NCBI RefSeq assembly: GCF_031885415.1
Contig: NZ_CP116871.1
Coordinates: 3,348,001 to 3,412,000 of the forward strand
Source of the DNA: Microbacterium forte
GTDB taxonomy: Bacteria; Actinomycetota; Actinomycetes; Actinomycetales; Microbacteriaceae
DNA: 64,000 nucleotides
Direction of reading: 5' to 3'
Position numbers and translations under genes: made by a program. Below are positions 17,064 to 24,454 of this stretch, piece by piece; position 1 is the first letter of the stretch, and each line of letters opens with the position of its first letter. The notes under the pieces were generated by a model that was given only the letters and a program-made list of their open reading frames with translations, ran no database searches and was not told the origin of the DNA.

Positions 17064-17944
17064 CCGGCGCGATCGTCGTCGGCTACACGGCGACGGATGC
17101 GGGAGCGGATGCCGCAGCGCTCGGCGCACGGCTCGCGCGCAGCCTCGGCGCGGTTCTGCACCTGGTGATCGTGCTTCCCTCTGAGGGCACCCGCAACGCG
17201 GCGGTTCCGCCCGAGCGGGCATACGAAGAGCACATCCGCCGGCAGGCGAAGGAGTGGCTCGAGGATGCCGTCGTCCGGCTGCCGCAGGAGCTCACCCGCA
17301 CGGGTCATGTGCGCTTCGCCGAGTCGTTCGCGGAAGGGCTCATCGCCGCCGGCGAGGAGTTCGATGCGCGGCTGATCGTCATCGGCACCGCCGGCGGCAG
17401 CATCTTCGGACGCCACCGTCTCGGCAGCGTCGCCTCTGAGCTGCTGCACTCGTCGACCATCCCCGTCGCGCTCGCCCCGGCCGGCACGGCAGAGCAGGAC
17501 GACCACGTGCTCCCGCGGGTGACGGCGGCGGTCGGCAACCGCGCCGGCGCAGACAATCTCCTCGACGAGGCCGCTGCGATCGCGACCGAGTCGCGCGTCG
17601 GTCTGCGTCTGGTCTCCCTCGTGCCGTTCGACGTGCCCCCCGGTCTCGACACCGGGGCGATCCGCGTGGTCGGCGACGAGCACGCGAACGAGGTTCTCGA
17701 GATCGCCAAGGGTCTGCTGCCCGAAGAGCTCAAGGCCGAGGTCGAAGAAGCCCCCGGCGACACGGTCGAAGACGCCGTCGCTCATCTGTCGTGGCTGCCC
17801 GGCGAGGTCGTCCTCGTCGGTTCCAGCCGCCTGGCGCAGCCGCGCCGCCTGTTCCTGGGCTCGACCGCAGCGAAGATGCTGCACGAACTGCCCGTGCCCA
17901 TGATCGTCGTCCCGCGCACGCGCGCCGAAGCAGGAGTCCGCTGA
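17060..17944 (+). CDS. tandem universal stress protein (two UspA domains)
   Basis: A 294-residue protein with two UspA domains. Domain 1 (about 1-140) begins 'TGAIVVGYTATDAGADAAAL' and has the ATP-binding motif 'GTAGGSIFGRHRLGSVASEL'. Domain 2 (about 150-285) ends with 'GSSRLAQPRRLFLGSTAAKM' then 'LPVPMIVVPR'. Both G-x2-G-x9-G-[ST] motifs look intact enough for nucleotide binding. It overlaps puo by ATGA and the permease by one base (TGATG), so it is coupled to amine uptake and oxidation. A Usp between an oxidase and its permease may sense energy state or regulate transport; that is inference. Confidence 0.88.
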   Translation: MTGAIVVGYTATDAGADAAALGARLARSLGAVLHLVIVLPSEGTRNAAVPPERAYEEHIRRQAKEWLEDAVVRLPQELTRTGHVRFAESFAEGLIAAGEEFDARLIVIGTAGGSIFGRHRLGSVASELLHSSTIPVALAPAGTAEQDDHVLPRVTAAVGNRAGADNLLDEAAAIATESRVGLRLVSLVPFDVPPGLDTGAIRVVGDEHANEVLEIAKGLLPEELKAEVEEAPGDTVEDAVAHLSWLPGEVVLVGSSRLAQPRRLFLGSTAAKMLHELPVPMIVVPRTRAEAGVR

Positions 17945-19488
17945 TGAGCAGCTCGAACCGGGCGACGGAGCCCGCATCCGGTGTGACGACCGGCATCTCG
18001 CAGAAGGGCCTGCGCGCGGGGGCCGTCGGAGTCCTCGGAGCCGTCGTGATCGGCGTCTCCACGATCGCCCCGGCCTACACGCTCACCGCGTCGCTCGGCC
18101 CGACCGTCGCTGTCGTCGGCACGCAGGTTCCGGCGATCATCCTCGTCGGCTTCATCCCGATGCTCCTGACCGCGTTCGGCTATCGCGAGCTCAACCGCAT
18201 GATGCCGGACTCGGGCACCTCGTTCACCTGGGGAGTGCGAGCCTTCGGCCCGTGGATCGGCTGGATGACGGGGTGGGGCCTGATCGCCGCCACCGTGATC
18301 GTGCTGTCGAACCTCGCCGGCATCGCCGTCGAGTTCCTCTTCCTGCTGATCGCACAGCTCAGCGGCAACCCCGAGATCGCCGACCTGGCCTTCAACCCGA
18401 TCATCAACGTCGTCGTGTGCCTGCTCTTCATGCTCGGCGCGACGCTCGTGTCGTACCGCGACATGCAGACGACGCAGAAGTTCCAGTACATCCTCGTCGG
18501 CTTCCAGGTGCTGGTGCTCGTGATCTTCGCCACCGTCGCGATCGTCAAGGCCGTCTCCGGCGATGCCCCCGAGCCCACGGCGTTCTCCTGGTCGTGGTTC
18601 AACCCGTTCGAGGTGCCGTCGTTCAGCGCCTTCGCCGCCGGCCTCTCCCTGTCGATCTTCATCTTCTGGGGCTGGGACGTCGTCCTCACCATGAACGAGG
18701 AGACGAAGGATCCCGAGAAGACTCCCGGTCGTGCGGCGATGGTCACCGTCGTCGTCGTGGTCAGCCTCTACCTGCTGCTCGCGATCGGTCTCATCATGTT
18801 CGCCGGTGTCGGCACGGGCGACTACGGGCTCGCGAACGAGGACATCTCGGCGAACGTGTTCTTCGCGCTGTCAGACCCGATCCTGGGCCCGCTCGCGTTC
18901 CTCGTCTCGCTCGCGGTGCTGTCGAGCTCGGCGGCGTCGCTGCAGTCGACCGCCGTCGGGCCCGCCCGCACGCTGCTGGCGATGGGGCACTACGGCGCCC
19001 TGCCGAAGAAGTTCGCACGGGTCAGCCCGCGCTTCTTCACGCCCGGCTATTCGACGATCGTCTCGGCCGTCGTCGCCTCGGTCTTCTACGCCGTGATGCG
19101 ACTGGTGAGCGAGAACGTGCTCACCGACACGATCCTGTCGCTCGGCATGATGATCTGCTTCTACTACGGCCTCACCGCGTTCGCGTGCGTCTGGTACTTC
19201 CGCAAGCAGTGGTTCGACTCGGCCAGGAGCTTCTTCTTCACGTTCCTGTTCCCGCTCGTCGGCGGCGCGATCCTCGCCGTGCTGTTCGTGACGACGCTCA
19301 TCGACTCGATGGACCCCGCGTACGGCAGCGGATCGAGCATCGGCGGGGTCGGGCTCGTGTTCGTCCTCGGCGTCGGCATCATCGCGATCGGCATCGTCAT
19401 CATGATCTGGCAGTCGATCAAGCGCCCGGCGTTCTTCCGCGGCGAGACGCTCAGCATGGATGCTCCCGCGAGCATCCGCAGACGCTGA
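17944..19488 (+). CDS. APC-superfamily amino acid/polyamine permease
   Basis: A 514-residue integral membrane transporter with about 12 hydrophobic segments. The first helix has the APC signature 'GVSTIAPAYTLTASLGPTV'. Other typical parts are 'YRELNRMMPDSGTSFTWG', 'FWGWDVVLTMNEETKDPEK' and 'SSSAASLQSTAVGPARTLLA'. Position directly after the putrescine oxidase and Usp makes putrescine (or a related amine) the likely substrate, but the sequence alone does not settle it. The start ATG overlaps the Usp stop. The tail is short and hydrophilic. Confidence 0.9.
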   Translation: MSSSNRATEPASGVTTGISQKGLRAGAVGVLGAVVIGVSTIAPAYTLTASLGPTVAVVGTQVPAIILVGFIPMLLTAFGYRELNRMMPDSGTSFTWGVRAFGPWIGWMTGWGLIAATVIVLSNLAGIAVEFLFLLIAQLSGNPEIADLAFNPIINVVVCLLFMLGATLVSYRDMQTTQKFQYILVGFQVLVLVIFATVAIVKAVSGDAPEPTAFSWSWFNPFEVPSFSAFAAGLSLSIFIFWGWDVVLTMNEETKDPEKTPGRAAMVTVVVVVSLYLLLAIGLIMFAGVGTGDYGLANEDISANVFFALSDPILGPLAFLVSLAVLSSSAASLQSTAVGPARTLLAMGHYGALPKKFARVSPRFFTPGYSTIVSAVVASVFYAVMRLVSENVLTDTILSLGMMICFYYGLTAFACVWYFRKQWFDSARSFFFTFLFPLVGGAILAVLFVTTLIDSMDPAYGSGSSIGGVGLVFVLGVGIIAIGIVIMIWQSIKRPAFFRGETLSMDAPASIRRR

Positions 19489-19536
19489 CCGCATCCGCGG
19501 CATCCGCATTCCTTCCTCCCCACAGAAAGAGATTCC

Positions 19537-21003
19537 ATGAGCACTCAGACTGAGCAGGCGCTGCTCGACAGCATCCCCACCGGCCTCTTCATCGGGGGAG
19601 AGTGGATCGACGGCGAGACCGGCGGCACGTTCGACGTGATCGACCCGGCGACCGGAGCGGTGATCCGCACGATCGCGGATGCGACCCCCGGCGACGGCAT
19701 CCGTGCGCTGGATGCGGCCGTCGCCGCGCAGGATTCGTGGGCGGCGACCGCACCGCGCACCCGCAGCGAGATCCTGCGCCGTGCGTTCGACCTCGTGCAG
19801 GAGCACAAGGAGGACCTCGCGCTGCTGATGACGCTCGAGATGGGCAAGCCGCTCGCCGAGGCACGAGGAGAGGTCGGCTACGGCGGCGAGTTCCTTCGGT
19901 GGTTCAGCGAGGAGGCGGTGCGCATCAGCGGCCGCTACGGCATCAACCCCGAGGGCACCGGCCACATGGTCGTCTCGCAGCGTCCCGTGGGCCCCTCGTT
20001 CTTCGTGACGCCGTGGAACTTCCCCTTCGCGATGGCGACGCGCAAGATCGCCCCTGCCCTCGCCGCCGGCTGCACCGTGGTCATCAAGCCTCCGGCACTC
20101 ACGCCGCTGACGACGATGTTCTTCACCTCGCTGCTCGAGAAGGCGGGCCTCCCCGCCGGTGTCGTCAACGTGGTGCAGACGTCGAAGTCGTCGGCGCTGT
20201 CGGCCCCGATCATCGCGGACCCGCGTCTGCGCAAGCTGTCGTTCACGGGTTCGACCGAGGTGGGCCGCAAGCTCATCGCCCAGGCCGCCGAGGGCGTGCT
20301 GCGCGTGTCGATGGAGCTCGGCGGCAACGCCCCGTTCGTCGTCTTCGACGATGCCGACCTCGACAAGGCGGTCGACGGCGCGCTTGCCGCGAAGTTCCGC
20401 AACATCGGCCAGGCCTGCACCGCCGCCAACCGCTTCATCGTGCACCAGGACGTCGCCGACGAGTTCGCCCGCAAGGTCACCGAGCGCGTGAAGGCGATGA
20501 AGATCGGCCGCGGCACGGAAGAGGGCGTGGCCATCGGACCGCTCATCGACGAAGACGCCGTCGCGAAGGCCGGCGAGCTCGTCGATGACGCCGTCGAGCG
20601 CGGAGCAACGCTGCTCGCCGGAGGCAAGGCGCTCGAGGGCACCGGCACCTTCTACGAGCCGACCGTGCTCACCGACGTGGTCGCAGGTTCCGCGATCCTT
20701 CGGGAGGAGATCTTCGGCCCGGTGCTCGCGATCGCGACCTTCGAGACGGAGGACGACGCCGTGCGCCTCGCGAACGACACCGAGTACGGGCTCGTCTCGT
20801 ACGTGTTCACCGAGAACCTGCAGCGCGGGCAGCGGATGATCGACAAGCTCGAGACCGGCATGATGGGTCTGAACGTCGGTGTCGTGTCGAATGCAGCTGC
20901 CCCCTTCGGCGGCGTCAAGCAGTCGGGCGTCGGCCGCGAGGGCGGTCTCGAGGGCATCCACGAGTACCTGTCGACCAAGTACACCCTGATCCCGATCTCC
21001 TGA
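19537..21003 (+). CDS. gabD: NAD(P)-dependent aldehyde dehydrogenase (succinate-semialdehyde / aminobutyraldehyde)
   Basis: A 488-residue aldehyde dehydrogenase with the Rossmann-side motif 'FFVTPWNFPFAMATRKIAPA', the general-base Glu in 'SMELGGNAPFVVFDDAD', the nucleophile Cys in 'NIGQACTAANRF', and the C-terminal 'PFGGVKQSGVGREGG'. Sequence is closest in feel to succinate-semialdehyde dehydrogenases (GabD). In this cluster two aldehydes need oxidation, 4-aminobutanal from putrescine and succinate semialdehyde from GABA, and two dehydrogenase genes are present. Which enzyme does which step cannot be decided here. The ATG follows an AGAAAGAGA ribosome binding site. Confidence 0.85.
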   Translation: MSTQTEQALLDSIPTGLFIGGEWIDGETGGTFDVIDPATGAVIRTIADATPGDGIRALDAAVAAQDSWAATAPRTRSEILRRAFDLVQEHKEDLALLMTLEMGKPLAEARGEVGYGGEFLRWFSEEAVRISGRYGINPEGTGHMVVSQRPVGPSFFVTPWNFPFAMATRKIAPALAAGCTVVIKPPALTPLTTMFFTSLLEKAGLPAGVVNVVQTSKSSALSAPIIADPRLRKLSFTGSTEVGRKLIAQAAEGVLRVSMELGGNAPFVVFDDADLDKAVDGALAAKFRNIGQACTAANRFIVHQDVADEFARKVTERVKAMKIGRGTEEGVAIGPLIDEDAVAKAGELVDDAVERGATLLAGGKALEGTGTFYEPTVLTDVVAGSAILREEIFGPVLAIATFETEDDAVRLANDTEYGLVSYVFTENLQRGQRMIDKLETGMMGLNVGVVSNAAAPFGGVKQSGVGREGGLEGIHEYLSTKYTLIPIS

Positions 21004-21008
21004 TCCTT

Positions 21009-21053
21009 CCGGTCGTCGGGCGGGCGGAGCTCCGCTCCTCGCTCGACGACCGG
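21009..21053 (+). terminator. hairpin between the two aldehyde dehydrogenase genes
   Basis: Perfect arms ccggtcgtcg (21009-21018) and cgacgaccgg (21044-21053) enclose a region with an inner ggag/ctcc pairing. It lies in the 73-base gap and has no T tract, so it may only partly reduce read-through. Confidence 0.5.
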
Positions 21054-21076
21054 GAACCGAACGAGAGGAAAAGAAC

Positions 21077-22441
21077 ATGACCGATTACGCCGTCATCAAC
21101 CCCGCCACCGGAGAGACGCTGGCGTCCTTCGACACGTTCACGGATGCGCAGATCGAGGAGGCGGTCGCGGCCGCCGACGCCGCGCACCGCGACTGGTCGC
21201 GTTCCTCGACCGTGGCTGAGCGCGCAGCGCTGCTCCGTCGTGCAGCCGAGCTGCACCGCGAGCGTCGCGAGCAGCTCGCCGACGTGTTCGTGCGCGAGAT
21301 GGGCAAGCCGCGCGAGGCGGCACTCGGAGAGGTCGACTTCGCCGCCGACATCGCCGAGTACTACGCAGACCAGGCCGAGGCGATCATGGCCGACCAGCCG
21401 ATCGCCATCCTCGGAGAGGGCTCGGCGATCGTCCGCAAGTCGTCGCTCGGACCGCTCGTCGGGATCATGCCGTGGAACTTCCCGGCGTACCAGATCGTCC
21501 GCTTCGCGGCGCCGAACCTGATCGTCGGCAACACGATCCTGCTGAAGCCCGCGCCGCAGTGCCCCGAGTCGTCGACCGCGATCGAGGCGATCTACCACGA
21601 CGCCGGATTCCCGAAGGGCGCCTACCAGAACGTGCTCGCGACGAACGAGCAGATCGCCGACATGATCGCCGACCCGCGCGTGGCCGGCGTCTCGCTCACG
21701 GGCTCGGAGCGCGCAGGCGCCGCGGTCGCCGAGATCGCCGGGCGCAACCTCAAGAAGGTCGCGCTCGAGCTGGGCGGCTCAGACCCCTTCATCGTGCTGT
21801 CGACCGACGACCTCGACGCCACGGTGCAGGCCGGCGTCGACGCGCGTCTCGACAACAACGGACAGGCGTGCAACGGCGCCAAGCGCTTCATCATCGTCGA
21901 CGGCCTGTACGACGAGTTCGTCGAGAAGTTCACCGCCGCGATGGCGGCCGTGCAGCCCTCGGACCCGACACTCGACGACACCGTGCTCGGGCCCGTCTCA
22001 TCTGAGACGGCGGCCGAGAACCTGCAGAAGCAGATCGACCAGGCCGTCGAGCAGGGCGCGACGCTGCTGACCGGCGGAACTCGCGACGGAGCGTTCTTCG
22101 CGCCGACCGTGCTGGCCGATGTGACGCCCGAGATGAACGTCTACCGCGAGGAGCTCTTCGGCCCCGCCGCGGTCGTCTACCGGGTCGCCGACGAGGACGC
22201 CGCCGTCGCTCTCGCGAACGACACGACCTTCGGTCTCGGGTCTTACGTCTTCACCACCGACGCCGAACAGGCCGAGCGCGTCGCCGACAACATCGAGGCG
22301 GGCATGGTCTACGTCAACCTCGTGCTGGCCGACAGCCCCGAGCTGCCGTTCGGCGGCATCAAGCGCAGCGGCACCTCGCGCGAGCTCGGCCACCTCGCGG
22401 CCGACGAGTTCGTCAACAAGAAGCTCATCCGCATCGGCTGA
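21077..22441 (+). CDS. aldehyde dehydrogenase, probable succinate-semialdehyde dehydrogenase
   Basis: A 454-residue aldehyde dehydrogenase of the shorter GabD-like type. It has 'GIMPWNFPAYQIVRFAAPNL', the Glu motif 'ALELGGSDPFIVLS', the catalytic Cys in 'NNGQACNGAKRFI', and the end 'LPFGGIKRSGTSRELG'. It shares the cluster's orientation and has an AGAGGAAAAG ribosome binding site. Together with the upstream paralogue it would complete putrescine to 4-aminobutanal to GABA to succinate semialdehyde to succinate. A strong hairpin follows, so it is the last gene of the cluster. Confidence 0.85.
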   Translation: MTDYAVINPATGETLASFDTFTDAQIEEAVAAADAAHRDWSRSSTVAERAALLRRAAELHRERREQLADVFVREMGKPREAALGEVDFAADIAEYYADQAEAIMADQPIAILGEGSAIVRKSSLGPLVGIMPWNFPAYQIVRFAAPNLIVGNTILLKPAPQCPESSTAIEAIYHDAGFPKGAYQNVLATNEQIADMIADPRVAGVSLTGSERAGAAVAEIAGRNLKKVALELGGSDPFIVLSTDDLDATVQAGVDARLDNNGQACNGAKRFIIVDGLYDEFVEKFTAAMAAVQPSDPTLDDTVLGPVSSETAAENLQKQIDQAVEQGATLLTGGTRDGAFFAPTVLADVTPEMNVYREELFGPAAVVYRVADEDAAVALANDTTFGLGSYVFTTDAEQAERVADNIEAGMVYVNLVLADSPELPFGGIKRSGTSRELGHLAADEFVNKKLIRIG

Positions 22442-22453
22442 GCGACGCTCGCC

Positions 22454-22493
22454 GCACGAAGGGGCGGATGCTGCGGCATCCGCCCCTTCGTGC
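22454..22493. terminator. terminator hairpin after the putrescine/GABA cluster
   Basis: Perfect 18-bp arms gcacgaaggggcggatgc (22454-22471) and gcatccgccccttcgtgc (22476-22493) with the 4-nt loop tgcg, 13 bases past the stop codon. Confidence 0.75.
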
Positions 22494-22573
22494 GCACGGT
22501 GGCCGGTGCCTGACGCGCCCGGGGTCCGACGGATGCCGGAGCCCGCATGCGCACCCGGGCGTAGGTTGGAAGC

Positions 22574-24298
22574 ATGGCAACCGTCGCAGCGAACATCGTC
22601 AAGACCCTCCGCGCCAACGGGATCGACCGTGTCTACGGCCTTCCGGGTGATTCCCTCAACGGCTTCACCGACGCCCTCCGAAAGGACGGCGGCATCCGCT
22701 GGGTGCACGTGCGGCACGAGGAGTCGGCGGCCTTCGCGGCGGCGGCGGATGCGGCGCTCACGGGCGAGCTCGCCGTCGTCGCCGGCTCGTGCGGACCGGG
22801 CAACCTGCACCTGATCAACGGCCTCTACGACGCCAACCGCTCACGAGTCCCCGTGCTCGCGATCGCGGCGCACATCCCCACGACCGAGATCGGCACGGGG
22901 TACTTCCAGGAGACCCACCCGCAGGAGCTCTTCCGCGAGTGCAGCGTCTACGTCGAGTACGTCGCAGACCCCAAGCAGATGCCGCGCCTTCTCGAGATCG
23001 CGATGCGCGCGGCGATCGAGCAGCGCGGAGTCGCGGTGCTCGTGATCCCCGGCGACGTCGCCCTGGCCGAGATCGCCGACGACCGAGCCGTGGTCATCGA
23101 GCGATCCCACCCCGTGATCGTGCCGAGCGGCGACGAACTCGCCAGGGCGGCGACACTGCTCAATGCCTCGAAGAAGACCACGATCCTCGCCGGAGCCGGT
23201 GTCGAGGGCGCCCACGACGAGGTCATCGCACTCGCCGATCGGCTCGGCGCGCCGATCGTGCATGCGCTCCGAGGCAAGGAGTTCATCGAGTACGACAACC
23301 CGTTCGACGTCGGAATGACGGGCCTTCTCGGCTTCGCCTCCGGCTATCGGGCGATGGAGGCGGCTGACACGCTGCTCGTGCTGGGCAGCGACTTCCCGTA
23401 CGAGCAGTTCTATCCCGAGCACGCGACGACCATCCAGGTCGACATCCGCGGCTCACAGCTCGGCAAGCGGCATCCGCTCGATCTCGGTCTGGTCGGTGAT
23501 GTCCGCGCCACCGCTGAGGCACTGCTGCCGAGGCTGGCGGAGAAGAGCGACCGCGATCACCTCGATGACTCGACCGCGCACTATCGCAAGACCAGGGCGA
23601 AGCTCGACGACCTCGCGACACCGACGAAGGCCGGTCGGCCGATCCACCCGCAATACCTCGCGCGACTGCTCGATGAGCAGGCGGCAGATGACGCGGTGTT
23701 CACTGCAGATGTGGGCTCGCCGACCGTCTGGGCCGCCCGCTACCTGTCGATGACCGAGAATCGACGGCTGATCGGCTCGTTCACGCACGGATCGATGGCC
23801 AATGCCCTGCTGCACGGCATCGGCGCGCAGGTCTCGCATCCCGATCGACAGGTCATCGCACTCGCCGGCGACGGCGGACTCGCGATGATGCTGGGCGAAC
23901 TGCTCACCCTCACGCAGAACAAGCTGCCCGTGAAGACGATCGTGGTGAACAACTCGTCGTTGAACTTCGTCGAGCTCGAGATGAAGGCCGCCGGTTTCGT
24001 GAACTACGGCACTGCGCTCGACAACCCGAGCTTCGCGGCGATCGCCGAGGCCATGGGAATCTTCGCCCGCCGCGTCGAGAACAGCGAGGATCTGCCGGAT
24101 GCCGTCCGCGAGGTGCTCGCACACGACGGCCCCGCGCTGCTCGATGTCGTCACCGAGCGGCAGGAGCTGTCGATGCCGCCGGCGATCGAGGCCGCGCAGG
24201 TCAAGGGCTTCGCGCTGTACGCGATCCGCACGGTCATGTCGGGCAAGGGAGACGAACTGCTCGACCTCGCGCGCGCGAACTGGCGTCAGTTCCTCTGA
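22574..24298 (+). CDS. poxB: pyruvate oxidase / pyruvate:quinone dehydrogenase (ThDP, FAD)
   Basis: A 574-residue thiamin-diphosphate enzyme of the PoxB type, decarboxylating pyruvate to acetate and CO2 with electron transfer to quinone (or O2). N-terminal ThDP-binding Glu lies in 'VRHEESAAFAAAADAALTG', followed by 'SCGPGNLHLINGLYDA'. The C-terminal ThDP motif is 'ALAGDGGLAMMLGELLTL', continuing to 'IVVNNSSLNFVELEMKAAGF'. Start ATG at 22574 follows TTGGAAG. It stands alone between two hairpins, so it is probably monocistronic. Acetate made here could feed the glyoxylate shunt encoded 17 kb upstream; no direct link is visible. Confidence 0.93.
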   Translation: MATVAANIVKTLRANGIDRVYGLPGDSLNGFTDALRKDGGIRWVHVRHEESAAFAAAADAALTGELAVVAGSCGPGNLHLINGLYDANRSRVPVLAIAAHIPTTEIGTGYFQETHPQELFRECSVYVEYVADPKQMPRLLEIAMRAAIEQRGVAVLVIPGDVALAEIADDRAVVIERSHPVIVPSGDELARAATLLNASKKTTILAGAGVEGAHDEVIALADRLGAPIVHALRGKEFIEYDNPFDVGMTGLLGFASGYRAMEAADTLLVLGSDFPYEQFYPEHATTIQVDIRGSQLGKRHPLDLGLVGDVRATAEALLPRLAEKSDRDHLDDSTAHYRKTRAKLDDLATPTKAGRPIHPQYLARLLDEQAADDAVFTADVGSPTVWAARYLSMTENRRLIGSFTHGSMANALLHGIGAQVSHPDRQVIALAGDGGLAMMLGELLTLTQNKLPVKTIVVNNSSLNFVELEMKAAGFVNYGTALDNPSFAAIAEAMGIFARRVENSEDLPDAVREVLAHDGPALLDVVTERQELSMPPAIEAAQVKGFALYAIRTVMSGKGDELLDLARANWRQFL

Positions 24299-24330
24299 GC
24301 TTCGGGCGCTCGGGAGGACAACGCCTCTTG

Positions 24331-24361
24331 GGGAGGAGGAATCGGCCCGATTCCTCCTCCC
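24331..24361. terminator. terminator hairpin between poxB and the TPR gene
   Basis: Perfect 14-bp arms gggaggaggaatcg (24331-24344) and cgattcctcctccc (24348-24361), loop gcc. Another ctcctccc lies about 10 bases further right and could form an alternative pairing. It separates two convergent genes and probably works both ways. Confidence 0.7.
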
Positions 24362-24454
24362 GAGGGGAAGATCTCCTCCCGACGAGCAGGCAGCCGCGGT
24401 GAGGTGCTGCCACGGTGTCGAAACCGCGGCGAAGCGAAGGCTCCGAACCCGCGC

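Noticed and set aside
14886..17222. A 778-codon minus-strand open frame across gabT, puo and the Usp gene.
   Set aside because: It is antisense to three clear genes and has no conserved motif; composition is that of a mirror frame.
18871..21078. A 735-codon minus-strand open frame across the permease and aldehyde dehydrogenase genes.
   Set aside because: Same reason: a shadow frame of well-supported plus-strand genes.
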